A stretch of DNA of 64,000 nt from Salifodinibacter halophilus (GTDB taxonomy: Bacteria; Pseudomonadota; Gammaproteobacteria; Nevskiales; Salinisphaeraceae): the NCBI GenBank assembly GCA_012999515.1, contig JABEEB010000001.1, forward strand, positions 1,364,001-1,428,000, read 5' to 3'. Each line of letters begins with the position of its first letter. Position 1 is the first letter of the stretch. Shown piece by piece: positions 40,881 to 52,010 of this stretch. A program made the translations under genes and the position numbers. A model generated the notes under the pieces. That model made no database searches and had not been told where the DNA came from. It saw only the letters and a program-made list of their open reading frames with translations.

Positions 40881-41474
40881 GTGAGGACGCCGGGCGTGAT
40901 TAATCAAGGCGCGATTCCGCGGATATTGAAACTCGATGTGGGCGGGCTGCCAGTCGCATGGATCGACTGGCGGGAAGCCGTCGGCCTCCATTTCACCGAC
41001 AAGGTCGCGTGGGGAGCCGGCAGTGCCAAAATTCGGCTACGCGGTGGCCGCTCCCGCGAGACCGGCCGCCGCAGCAGCATCGACATCGACTCGATCATCG
41101 CGGTCGAGGACCGGTCGCACCGCTACAGTCAAAATCTAGTGCCAACGCTCACACGGCGCGAGCTCTATCACCGAGATGGCGGCCTATGCCTCTACTGCGG
41201 TGACCATCTGACCTATGCCCGCATGCAGATCGAGCACGTCGTGCCCAAATCCTGCAACGGCGCCCACGAATGGACCAACGTCGTGTCGGCGTGCGGGCCA
41301 TGCAACCGCCGGAAAGACAACCGAACACCGGAACAAGCCGGTATGAAACTGATGGCCCTGCCCTACGAGCCCAACCTGGCTGAATGGCTGATCCTGTCCA
41401 ACCGGCGGATACTCGCTGACCAACAAGCGTTTCTGGAACGGCTTGCACCCCGGCGAGGCCGCGGCCTGTCATAA
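40881..41474 (+). CDS. HNH endonuclease family protein
   Basis: 197 residues. The N-terminal part (ILKLDVGGLPVAWIDWREAV ... SIIAV) belongs to a conserved family with a C-terminal HNH fold. The HNH motif runs from CLYCGD to MQIEHVVPKS (the His pair), then NVVSACGPCNRRKDNRTPEQAGM, with two Cys pairs for zinc. Natural role is unknown, and the protein is not part of a recognisable restriction system here. GTG 40881 is used; GTG 40896 is an alternative. Sits between acs and mobA-moeA. Confidence 0.85.
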   Translation: MRTPGVINQGAIPRILKLDVGGLPVAWIDWREAVGLHFTDKVAWGAGSAKIRLRGGRSRETGRRSSIDIDSIIAVEDRSHRYSQNLVPTLTRRELYHRDGGLCLYCGDHLTYARMQIEHVVPKSCNGAHEWTNVVSACGPCNRRKDNRTPEQAGMKLMALPYEPNLAEWLILSNRRILADQQAFLERLAPRRGRGLS

Positions 41475-41526
41475 ATCGATCGCCGCGGCATCCCCACGCG
41501 GACGTGACATCGAATCCAAAATTACG

Positions 41527-42123
41527 TTGAACAGTGCACACTCGCATCCCCCCACCGCCGGCATTGTCGCCGGCGGCACCGGCCAGCGGTTCGGCGGCGC
41601 CGACAAAGGTTGGGTACGCGTTGCCGGCCGACCACTCATCGAACACACCGTCAATCGAGTCGCCGGCCAGTGCGACCCGATTCTGATCAATGCCAACCGC
41701 AACCTCGACGCCTACCGGGCACTGGGCTTTGGCGTTTTCCCAGATAGCGACATCAACAATGGCCCGCTGGCCGGTATCGAAACGTTATTCCACGCGAGCC
41801 TTGCCGACCTTTTACTGATCGTCCCCATCGACACGCCGCTATTACCAACTGATCTGGCCAACCGTTTGTTTGACGCACTGACGGCGTCCGCGGACCTGGC
41901 CATCGTGCGGACACCAGCTGGGCCACAGCGTATGCATGCGCTTTGCCGCCGTCGCTGTCTCGAGCGTCTTGTCGCCGCGCGCGCGGCCGGCATCACCAGC
42001 GTAGGCGAGTGGCAGGCCGATCTACACTGTGCCGAGGCCGTTTTCGAATACGACACCCCTTTCCTCAACGTAAACACACCCGCCGACGTGGCAAACGTTG
42101 AAAAGCAATTGGAGCCCACATGA
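41527..42123 (+). CDS. mobA: Molybdenum cofactor guanylyltransferase
   Basis: About 198 residues. Transfers GMP to molybdopterin. The N-terminal nucleotide-binding loop is IVAGGTGQRFGGADKGW (about 13-29), followed by NRNLDAY, DSDINNGPLAGI and IVPIDTPLLP. The likely start is TTG 41527. An in-frame extension to 41443 overlaps the HNH gene. Its stop overlaps the moeA start as ATGA, linking the two cofactor steps. Confidence 0.93.
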   Translation: MNSAHSHPPTAGIVAGGTGQRFGGADKGWVRVAGRPLIEHTVNRVAGQCDPILINANRNLDAYRALGFGVFPDSDINNGPLAGIETLFHASLADLLLIVPIDTPLLPTDLANRLFDALTASADLAIVRTPAGPQRMHALCRRRCLERLVAARAAGITSVGEWQADLHCAEAVFEYDTPFLNVNTPADVANVEKQLEPT

Positions 42124-43346
42124 GCCCTCCCGCCGATATGCTGACGTTTGATGAAGCCCGACAGCGCATTCTGGCTGCCACCAAACCGGTGGCTAACGTC
42201 GAGACAATTAGCCTCGACGCGGCACTGGGCCGTATTCTGGCAACCGATATCGTGGCACCGATAGACGTGCCGGGCGCCGCGAACTCGGCCATGGACGGCT
42301 TTGCCATGGCCGCCGATACGGTATCGGCCGATACCGGCGCAACACTGGTGGGCACCGCCCACGCCGGTCATCCATTTACTGACAACGTCGGCGCGGGCGA
42401 ATGCGTACGGATCATGACTGGCGCGTGGCTGCCCACTGGCACCGATGCCGTTGTCATGCAGGAACAGGCCCAGATCAATGGCCAACACGTAGCGCTCGAT
42501 GCCGCACCGGCACCCGGCGCCCATGTGCGCCCGGCGGGCGACGACATCTGCCGCGGCCAGCGTGTATTAGCCGCTGGCTCATATCTGCGGGCGACGGATA
42601 TCGGCGTGTTAGCGACCCTCGGGCAGATGTCAGTGCCAGTCTTTCGACGGCCCTGCATCGCTTATTTTTCGAGCGGTGACGAGCTACAGCCGCCGGAGCG
42701 CGAACTTGGGCCGGGCCAACTGTACGACAGCAATCGCCCCATGCTGGCAGCCCTGTTGGCCGAACTCGGATTCGACACACTTGACCTTGGCCGGGTGCCC
42801 GACGATCCGCAAGCACTTGAAGCAGCCCTCGAACGTGGCGAATCAGCCGACGCGATCGTCAGCACCGGCGGCGTATCCGTCGGCGATGCTGACTTCGTGC
42901 GCGAAACACTGGCGGCCAAGGGCAACGTCGATTTCTGGCGGGTCGCGATCAAACCCGGCAAGCCGCTGGCGTTCGGGCATCTCGGCGGCACCGGTTTCTT
43001 CGGCCTACCGGGCAATCCAGTCTCGGCGGCCGTGACGTTCACACAGCTTGTGCGACCAGCGCTGGCGCGCTTAGCCGGTGGTCAGCCCGCCGCTGCCCAA
43101 CGCCATCAACGCCAACTCGCCGAGACCATCGAACGCAAACCAGGCCGAACCGAGTTCATGCGTGGCCAACAGTTGACGAGCGACGCTGGCCAGGCCTATG
43201 TGCGCGCCCTGGGACACCAGGGCTCGGGCGTATTGAGCTCGATGGGTATAGCCGACTGTTTCATTGTCCTGCCCGCCGACAGCGAAGGCGCCGCAGCCGG
43301 CTCAGCGGTCAACGTCGAGCCTTTTGCACAACGGCTCTGGGCTTGA
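42120..43346 (+). CDS. moeA: Molybdopterin molybdenumtransferase
   Basis: 408 residues. Inserts molybdate into adenylylated molybdopterin. MoeA blocks: VPGAANSAMDGFAM near residue 55, GECVRIMTGAWLPTGTDAVVMQE, FSSGDEL, YDSNRPML, STGGVSVGDADF and KPGKPLAFG plus GLPGNPVSA. Overlaps mobA by four bases and ends directly against the convergent hydrolase gene, with no intergenic space. Confidence 0.96.
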   Translation: MSPPADMLTFDEARQRILAATKPVANVETISLDAALGRILATDIVAPIDVPGAANSAMDGFAMAADTVSADTGATLVGTAHAGHPFTDNVGAGECVRIMTGAWLPTGTDAVVMQEQAQINGQHVALDAAPAPGAHVRPAGDDICRGQRVLAAGSYLRATDIGVLATLGQMSVPVFRRPCIAYFSSGDELQPPERELGPGQLYDSNRPMLAALLAELGFDTLDLGRVPDDPQALEAALERGESADAIVSTGGVSVGDADFVRETLAAKGNVDFWRVAIKPGKPLAFGHLGGTGFFGLPGNPVSAAVTFTQLVRPALARLAGGQPAAAQRHQRQLAETIERKPGRTEFMRGQQLTSDAGQAYVRALGHQGSGVLSSMGIADCFIVLPADSEGAAAGSAVNVEPFAQRLWA

Positions 43347-44330
43347 TCAGCCAGCCGCCGTCAGTCGCCTATCGATCCACGCGCTCAGGTCAGCCAGCAC
43401 ATCATCACCGGCCGACTCGAACAACAGATCGTGTCCAGCGCCGTCATAACAGTAATGCGAGACGTCGCGATAGCCATCGTTGGTGAGCTGCCGTGCCAAA
43501 CGACGCGGCTCTCGGCCTTGCTGGCCAACCGGATCCCGACGACCAGCTAGAATGAGCACCGGCAACTCAGGCGGGACGCGCAGCCGCCGCGAGCGTCGAC
43601 CGGCCTCGGCGGCACCAGCCAGCACCCCCGCCAGCGTCTGAAGCCGCAATACGCCGCCACACAATGGATCCGCCGCGTAGGCGGCTGCTGGCTCGACGGC
43701 ACACATGCGCCACATCGTTGGCGACCCCGATGCGTCCCTGGCCACGCCTCGCTTATGTCCAGCCCGCCGTTGATAGACACGCGCGGGCCAACGATCGAGC
43801 CATGTTGCCGACGCTGTCGGTCCACGGCACCCATATCCAAGCCGACTCAACCACCGCATCAACGTGCGCCTGGGCCGGCCGACGCCGCCAGGGCCGATCA
43901 GTACAGCCCCCGCATATTGACGCCCCTGCGCCTGAACCGCGCTTTGGACCAAATCAGTGCCGGCATCCCCAAGTCCGACCAGAAACACCGGCTTAACGCC
44001 GAGTTCAGCCAACGCATATCGACGCACGCGCCCAATATCGGCGATCAGGGTTCGCCAAACCGGACGCGGCTCGACCATACCGTGGTCGACCGCGTGCGTG
44101 GTTTCGCCGTGGCCTCGAAGATCGCAAGCGACAACATCCACGCCCGAGTCGGCGAGGTGCTTCGCCCAACGATTGTGGCGTCCCGTGTGGTCACGCAGAT
44201 CGTGAACCACAATGACGATCGCCCGCGGCTGCTCACCAGCCCAGTGGCGTACGGCCAGCGGCCAACCGTCATCGGCCACGATGGTCCGCGGCTCAGGCAC
44301 GGCCGCACCGGCATGCGATGCCACGGGCAT
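43347..44330 (-). CDS. Alpha/beta-hydrolase fold protein, nucleophile serine missing
   Basis: About 327 residues. The fold resembles monoglyceride lipase-like hydrolases: IVIVVHDLRDHTGRH (oxyanion side), VVACDLRGHGET, and the C-terminal LAGRRDPVG (acid) and YDGAGHDLLFE (His). The nucleophile elbow reads VFLVGLGDAGTD (115-126), where the family has GHSMGG. Gly121 therefore replaces the serine, and the protein may be inactive or use another residue. Start ATG 44330 lies 16 bases past the mdh stop, so it is probably co-transcribed with mdh. Confidence 0.8.
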   Translation of the reverse strand: MPVASHAGAAVPEPRTIVADDGWPLAVRHWAGEQPRAIVIVVHDLRDHTGRHNRWAKHLADSGVDVVACDLRGHGETTHAVDHGMVEPRPVWRTLIADIGRVRRYALAELGVKPVFLVGLGDAGTDLVQSAVQAQGRQYAGAVLIGPGGVGRPRRTLMRWLSRLGYGCRGPTASATWLDRWPARVYQRRAGHKRGVARDASGSPTMWRMCAVEPAAAYAADPLCGGVLRLQTLAGVLAGAAEAGRRSRRLRVPPELPVLILAGRRDPVGQQGREPRRLARQLTNDGYRDVSHYCYDGAGHDLLFESAGDDVLADLSAWIDRRLTAAG

Positions 44331-44346
44331 CGTCTCTGGGGTCGGC

Positions 44347-45366
<1,020 letters not shown>

Positions 45367-45547
45367 TTAAGATCCCGCAGGATAGCGCAGGCAGCCACGC
45401 TAAGCATCCGGTATGCGATATAGCGGGCGTCGTTTACGACGATCGCAACGATTCCGACTGGTTCCGAAGCTTTGCGCACGCCACGCGACACCCGGCCAGT
45501 GCGACCGATAGCCAATCATCGATCGCCCCGACCAGCGCAGGCCAGGG

Positions 45548-47056
<1,509 letters not shown>

Positions 47057-47059
47057 TTA

Positions 47060-47400
47060 CTCCTCTGACAATGCCGGACTAAACCCGGTCTTGGCGTTGG
47101 ACACGCACTCGTGGCTAGGTAGGAAAATCGGAGCAGCCATCGATAGACGACGGCGCCAAGCACGCCACCGACAAGCGAATTCGCCAGCACCGGCTATCCA
47201 GGTGTTATGTCGACCGGGCCCAACCATCGACCGCCAGGCGACACACCAGGAGCCAAAATCGCGGGCGGGATGCGACGCGCCGATCAACAGCGCCCCCGAG
47301 CGCGCGGCGCTATGTCGTTGTATGGCCGAGTGATCGCAAAAATATCGAAGCCCAGCCCGGCTACCCAAATGAACGAGGTAACAAAACCAAATAAGGTCGA
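47060..47400 (-). pseudogene. glpF: Relic of glycerol facilitator (aquaporin family), frameshifted
   Basis: Three reading frames together carry the last third of an aquaglyceroporin. Frame one (about 47400-47284) has DIFAITRPYNDIAPRARG and then a stop. Frame two continues GALLIGASHPARDFGSW, where the second NPA-type motif has become HPARDFG and roughly ten residues before it are missing, then GPGRHNTWIAGAG. Frame three gives NSLVGGVLGAVVYRWLLR and runs to a stop that overlaps the glpK start. The first two-thirds of the gene are not recognisable. It lies in the ancestral glpF-glpK position and direction. Confidence 0.8.
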
Positions 47401-47623
47401 GGCGGCTGCGCTTGGGCGGGGGGGCAAATGCCGCCTCGGCGTGCATCGAAGTCTTACTGCCACCGCCGCGTTCCGCGTCGCCGGCGGCTTCCGAGATGCG
47501 CGCATCGATCAGTCGATGCATTGAAAAACGTTTTGTTTCATCCGATGAGCCGACTCTTTTAACAGATACTTGCCCTGTGCGTCGCGCGACAAACGATGTG
47601 CTGGTATCGACGCGCTACGCCGG
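47401..47623. other. Gap between the glpF relic and the acyltransferase gene
   Basis: Just over 220 bases with no recognisable gene. Short open frames on both strands look like noise. It may be the eroded 5' part of the facilitator gene or the old promoter of glpFK. Confidence 0.4.
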
Positions 47624-48541
47624 TCAGAAACCACGCCGTACACTCGCTGGCGACTGAATCTCGGCGAGAGCCTTGTCCTTGGCCCGCCAACGCGCCTCAA
47701 GAAACGCACGGATTGCATCAACGGCATCGGGATCAGAGGTTGCATCCGCGGTCAAAAACTCGGGCGGCACTTCCAGCCGCTGCAACCGTAATACCACGGT
47801 ACTGATGCGACCCGTTAAAACGGCCCACAGGGTTGGCGCGGGCGCATCCACGTAACCGATGCTGAGATCGAGTATACCGTCCAACGACGCCCCGAAGCCG
47901 CGAACAGCATATCGCAGTCCGCCCGTACGTGGCGGCAGTAACGTTTTATACGGCGAGTCGACCGCACGGCGCTTCGCGGCCGTGGAACGCGTACCTTCGG
48001 GGTAGTTGACGAAGGTAATTGAGTGGTCACGGAAACCGCGGCAGGCGTGCTCGATCGATTCGGCATCACGTCCGCGCAGGGCTGGATTGCGGCGCACCGC
48101 CTCGCGGCTGTGGCGATCCACAAAGATATAGTCCAACGCCCAGAATGCCAGCCCGATGACCGGCAGGCGCCGCAGCGATCGCTTCAGACAAAACCGCGGG
48201 AACGGAAAGCGGCCATCGAGTGCATAAACCAGAAACAGTGGATCGGCTGCGCATTGATGATTGCCGATCAGCACAAAACGACCGTTTAAGCTGTCACCGG
48301 CCTCATGCTGGAGCGATACGCGGACGCCACTGATCGCTATCACAACGGCGTTGCAGGCACGCGCCCAATACCGGGCAACGGCGATCGCAGCCCGACCCGC
48401 GCGTTCGCGAGCTCGCTCGCTGCGCGCCACGCGTTTGGCAAGGGCGACCGGCACCAACGGTATGACACCCGCCAATGTGATGAGCACGATACCAACAATC
48501 GAGGCCATAGCACGTGCCACTCGCAGCAGGCGAATCAACAC
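47624..48541 (-). CDS. PlsC/YihG-like 1-acylglycerol-3-phosphate acyltransferase
   Basis: 305 residues. N-terminal membrane helix (about 12-34), then the acyltransferase motifs GNHQCAADPLF (NH-x4-D, about 93-103), FPRFCLKRSL, FVDR, and NYPEGTRSTAAKR near residue 180. The gapped NHxxxxD and EGTR boxes place it in the PlsC superfamily, likely of the YihG type, making or remodelling phospholipids at the inner membrane. Follows hemE by 21 bases on the same strand. Confidence 0.85.
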   Translation of the reverse strand: MLIRLLRVARAMASIVGIVLITLAGVIPLVPVALAKRVARSERARERAGRAAIAVARYWARACNAVVIAISGVRVSLQHEAGDSLNGRFVLIGNHQCAADPLFLVYALDGRFPFPRFCLKRSLRRLPVIGLAFWALDYIFVDRHSREAVRRNPALRGRDAESIEHACRGFRDHSITFVNYPEGTRSTAAKRRAVDSPYKTLLPPRTGGLRYAVRGFGASLDGILDLSIGYVDAPAPTLWAVLTGRISTVVLRLQRLEVPPEFLTADATSDPDAVDAIRAFLEARWRAKDKALAEIQSPASVRRGF

Positions 48542-48562
48542 AGTCAGCCCCGGGCATCCGGC

Positions 48563-49594
48563 CTAGCCGGTACCGAATTCGTGGACGGCGTCGACGAGCG
48601 CCGCAACCCGGTCCGGCTCGACCTCCGGCGTGACGCCGTGGCCAAGGTTGAACACATGGCCGGCGTGCGGCCCGAACGAATCGATGATGGCCGCAACCTC
48701 GCGTCGAATAGCTGCAGGACGGGCATATAACAATGCAGGATCAGCGTTGCCTTGTAGGGCGACGCGTTCGCCAACGCGGGCCCGAGCCGCCCCCATGCTC
48801 AAGGTTTGATCCAATCCGAGTGCGTCGGCACCGGAGTCGGCCAACGATTCGAGCCAACCGCCACCGCCCTTGGTAAATACGATTACTGGCGCCGGATCGA
48901 GCTGGTCGATGATCCTGCGGATATAGGCTAGCGAGAAGGTTTCGAATGCGGTTGTCGATAACGTGCCGCCCCAAGTGTCGAAGATCTGCACCGCATCGGC
49001 ACCAGCCCGAATCTGGGCGTTAAGATAATCGGCTGTGGTATCGGCTAGCAAAGTTAGCAGACGGTGCAGCGCGGCCGGCTCATCGTACGCCAACGCCTTG
49101 ACGTGGCGATAAATCTTCGACGGGCCGCCTTCCACCATGTACGTGGCCAACGTCCAGGGGCTGCCGGCAAACCCGATCAGCGGTTTGCGGCCAGCCAGTT
49201 CACGTTTGGTCAAGCGCACGGCCTCCGGCACGAACGCCAGATCCGACTCGATTGCCGGTCTACGTAGCGCGTCGATTGCCGCCGGTGTTCGCACCGGATG
49301 CTCGAAATGCGGCCCCTCACCGGCCACGAAATGCAGCCCAAGGCCCATCGACGCCGGGATGGTCAGAATGTCCGAAAATAGGATCGCCGCGTCGAGATCG
49401 AAACGCGCTAGCGGCTGCAGCGTGATCTCGCAAGCGGTCGGCGGATCCTGACACAGCGCCAGAAAGCTACCGGCGCGCTCGCGCAACCGCCGATATTCGG
49501 GCAGATAGCGGCCAGCCTGGCGCATCAGCCACACCGGTGTTGTATCGACCGGCTCGCGTGCTAATGCCTTCAGGAGTCTTGATTGTTCACTCAA
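48563..49594 (-). CDS. hemE: Uroporphyrinogen decarboxylase
   Basis: 343 residues. Decarboxylates uroporphyrinogen III to coproporphyrinogen [19 protein letters not shown] (about 20-35), [27 protein letters not shown], and [10 protein letters not shown] with the C-terminal [16 protein letters not shown] are hallmark blocks. The TTG start overlaps the pyrF stop (TTGA), and no downstream start gives the conserved N-terminus. Cotranscribed pyrF-hemE-acyltransferase. Confidence 0.96.
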   Translation of the reverse strand: MSEQSRLLKALAREPVDTTPVWLMRQAGRYLPEYRRLRERAGSFLALCQDPPTACEITLQPLARFDLDAAILFSDILTIPASMGLGLHFVAGEGPHFEHPVRTPAAIDALRRPAIESDLAFVPEAVRLTKRELAGRKPLIGFAGSPWTLATYMVEGGPSKIYRHVKALAYDEPAALHRLLTLLADTTADYLNAQIRAGADAVQIFDTWGGTLSTTAFETFSLAYIRRIIDQLDPAPVIVFTKGGGGWLESLADSGADALGLDQTLSMGAARARVGERVALQGNADPALLYARPAAIRREVAAIIDSFGPHAGHVFNLGHGVTPEVEPDRVAALVDAVHEFGTG

Positions 49595-50340
49595 GTGCCC
49601 ACCTCCGCGCGGGCCGTCTGGATTTCGCGTTGAATACGGGCCGCTTCGGCGGCCGGCTCGCTAGCGTCGCGGATGGGGCGGCCCACCACGATATGATCGG
49701 CACCAGCAGCGATCGCTTCGGCCGGTGTCATCACGCGCTTTTGATCGTCGGGGGGCGCTTCGTCATTAGTGACTGGCCGGATACCGGGGACGACGGTGGT
49801 CAATGCCGACGGTGCTTCGGCGCGCAGACGCGTCAACTCCATTCCGGACGATACGACACCGTCGCAGCCAGCCTCCAACGCGCGCCGGGCCCGCGAGAGC
49901 ACGAGTTGACCAACATCGCAGTCGAACCCCAGATCGTCCAGATCGCCACGATCGAGACTAGTCAGCGCCGTGACCGCAAGCAGCCGCGTATTCCCCTGTT
50001 TGGCCGCGGCAGCGGCTTCCATTATCGCCTGATTGCCATGAACCGTGATGAAATCGACCCCGCGCGCGGCGAGTTGACGCACAGCTGCGGCCACGGTGGC
50101 CGGAACATCGAACAGCTTGACGTCGACGAACACCCGTTTGCCGCATGCGGCCAGCCAGTCGATCAACTCGAAGTAGTCCGGCGTCATCGCCAGCTCCAGA
50201 CCGACCTTGTAAAAGCAGACATGGTCACCGAGCGCCTCGACCATGCGTCGCGCAGCAGCCGCGTCGGCCACATCGAGCGCCACAATCAGGCGCTCGGCAT
50301 CCGGAATGGGCGGCGACGACTGTACATCAGGATTTCGCAT
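49591..50340 (-). CDS. pyrF: Orotidine 5'-phosphate decarboxylase
   Basis: 249 residues. Last step of UMP synthesis. [44 protein letters not shown] (catalytic Lys/Asp pair), VHGNQAIM, and VVPGIRP plus VVGRPIRDA are the family features. It heads a three-gene minus-strand operon. Upstream region 50341-50725 is long and non-coding. Confidence 0.96.
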   Translation of the reverse strand: MRNPDVQSSPPIPDAERLIVALDVADAAAARRMVEALGDHVCFYKVGLELAMTPDYFELIDWLAACGKRVFVDVKLFDVPATVAAAVRQLAARGVDFITVHGNQAIMEAAAAAKQGNTRLLAVTALTSLDRGDLDDLGFDCDVGQLVLSRARRALEAGCDGVVSSGMELTRLRAEAPSALTTVVPGIRPVTNDEAPPDDQKRVMTPAEAIAAGADHIVVGRPIRDASEPAAEAARIQREIQTARAEVGT

Positions 50341-50725
50341 TCAAATTCCAATCAAAAACGCGTTCGGCGCACGATCGAGGCGCATCGGCGGCCACGCTCA
50401 CCCTAAGCGTGTTCTCGCCACCGCATCGGCGCTTGTAAAGACTTGCAAAATTTCACTTGCAAGCAACACGCGCCCACGTCGGCATGCTCAAACAGCGGCA
50501 TCCACCCGCTTAACTCAATGGTCTCCGATGATGCATTCACCAACAAGGGCATAAGCACGATAACGCAATGCAATCGTGCATGCCGCACTTATTGATTGCT
50601 TTGATCAGCGTTGCCGAGCCGGGCGGCGCCGAGCATATCCCACGACAATTGTGGTTTTCACTCTACCCAGCGCAGCTCGTCGTGTCTTGTCATGTTCTTA
50701 TGGCGATTTAACGGCGACCCTGAAC
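50341..50725. promoter_or_regulatory. Intergenic region upstream of pyrF with TTGCAA repeats
   Basis: 385 bases without a gene. Contains ACTTGCAA at 50441-50448 and 50455-50462, plus a related GCTTGTAA at 50431, which may be a regulator site, and a small CACGCT/AGCGTG stem near 50393. The region probably holds the pyrF operon promoter. No other feature recognised. Confidence 0.4.
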
Positions 50726-51229
50726 TCAGGCGCTGCGTGACACCGATAGCGCGTTGTGATTGGATTGGCGCCGTTCGGCGTCGGGGTCGATCGTGGCTGG
50801 ATAAGCCGCCAGGCTATCGATCCATTCGCCCGATAACCGATGTTCACGTGCGCCCGCCAGCACATAGTCGAGGTACCACTGATAAGGCTGGCGCGTGGTG
50901 TCGCGGTATTCCGTCAAACCACGATAAACGGCCGCATTGATCGTCGACCCGCCGCACAGGACATCCAACCAGACGAATTCATAGGCCGGACCTTCAGCGG
51001 CGTGCAAGTATTCAAGCTGGCTGGCGTCGATTTCGAAGCAGACGCCGTGGACCACGTCGTCGCGACGGCCGGTGGCCGCGATATTGCACTTGGCCGACCC
51101 ATCGCTGCTCATCAAATCCAGACCAAAGATGTGTCCAGCCATCGTCGCTGGCCCAAGCGGGCGCGCGCTCGACACGCGCGCGGCGAGTCGCCGCGTGCAC
51201 ATGTTCGAACCATAGGCAAAGTAATTCAT
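50726..51229 (-). CDS. Gamma-glutamylcyclotransferase-like protein
   Basis: About 167 residues. MNYFAYGSNM at the very N-terminus is the signature substrate-binding loop of the GGCT-like superfamily, followed by GVCFEIDASQLEYLHAAEG with the usual Glu. The fold probably acts on gamma-glutamyl or similar amide compounds, but the substrate is unknown. ATG 51229 matches the family start. An earlier in-frame start at 51265 overlaps mlaA. Confidence 0.75.
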   Translation of the reverse strand: MNYFAYGSNMCTRRLAARVSSARPLGPATMAGHIFGLDLMSSDGSAKCNIAATGRRDDVVHGVCFEIDASQLEYLHAAEGPAYEFVWLDVLCGGSTINAAVYRGLTEYRDTTRQPYQWYLDYVLAGAREHRLSGEWIDSLAAYPATIDPDAERRQSNHNALSVSRSA

Positions 51230-51254
51230 CGTATTCCGGCGGGAAGCATCAGCA

Positions 51255-52010
51255 TCACCGATCAACCTGCAGAGCGCGATAGTTCAAATAAACCGTTCGC
51301 ACCAGTATATATTCGAACGGCGAACCGGTTTGGTAATAACGAAACGCCAATGAGTCACGTTTATTCAACGTGTAAGCCGTGTAGTAGGCCGCCTCGGCTG
51401 GCCGGTTACCCTGAATCTGCAGTGGATCAAGCTCGAACGACAGCGTCTGATCGCCGGCGAGGCCGACCGCGTCCCGAAGATTGGATGGACCGAAAAACGG
51501 CAGCACGAGATACGGGCCGGTCGGCACGCCATAGCGCCCGAGCGTCTGGCCGAAATCCTCATTACGCTGGTACAACCCCATACCGGTCGCCGGGTCGAAT
51601 AAACCAGCGACGCCAATAGTAGAGTTGATCACGAAGCGCGACAGCGTAATCAGCGACGTCATCGGCTTGAGCTGAAGAACGGCATTGGCGAATGTGGTGA
51701 TTTCACCGACGTTGCCTAAAAAATTGCCGACGCTCTTACGTGCCAGCTTCGGCGTGACAGCGTGGTACATATGTACCGCCGGCAATAGCACATATTGATC
51801 GGCAAGTGCGTTGAAACGATAGATTCGGCGATTAAAACCCGCCCAGGGATCCGTCGCCGCAATTGGATTGGCGGTGGTCTGGGCCGCCGTTCGCGACACC
51901 GGCGTGGATTTGTCCAATGTTCTGGGCGGCGGCGTACCGGCACAGCCGACAAGCGCCCAAGCCAGTGCAACGACCGCGCTGGCACGAGTCAGATCGGCGC
52001 GATGCGTCAT
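51255..52010 (-). CDS. mlaA: MlaA (VacJ) family phospholipid-trafficking lipoprotein
   Basis: 251 residues. Lipobox with Cys23 after ALVG, then the VacJ domain: DPWAGFNRRIYRFN (about 53-66), FLGNVGEITTFANAVLQ, FVINSTIGVAGLFDPA, NEDFGQTLGRYGVPTGPYLVLPFFGPSNLRDAVG. Outer-membrane component of the Mla system that removes surface phospholipids. The rest of Mla is not here. ATG overlaps the stop of an upstream lipoprotein hydrolase gene (ATGA), so the two are coupled. Confidence 0.94.
   Translation of the reverse strand: MTHRADLTRASAVVALAWALVGCAGTPPPRTLDKSTPVSRTAAQTTANPIAATDPWAGFNRRIYRFNALADQYVLLPAVHMYHAVTPKLARKSVGNFLGNVGEITTFANAVLQLKPMTSLITLSRFVINSTIGVAGLFDPATGMGLYQRNEDFGQTLGRYGVPTGPYLVLPFFGPSNLRDAVGLAGDQTLSFELDPLQIQGNRPAEAAYYTAYTLNKRDSLAFRYYQTGSPFEYILVRTVYLNYRALQVDR

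Noticed and set aside
40881-41474. Homing endonuclease or restriction enzyme
   Set aside because: The HNH gene is free-standing, has no adjacent methylase, intron or intein signs, and resembles a widely conserved chromosomal family.
47057-47521. Single intact 154-codon protein upstream of glpK
   Set aside because: Only part of it resembles a facilitator, and the similarity moves between frames, so it is a relic and not a gene.
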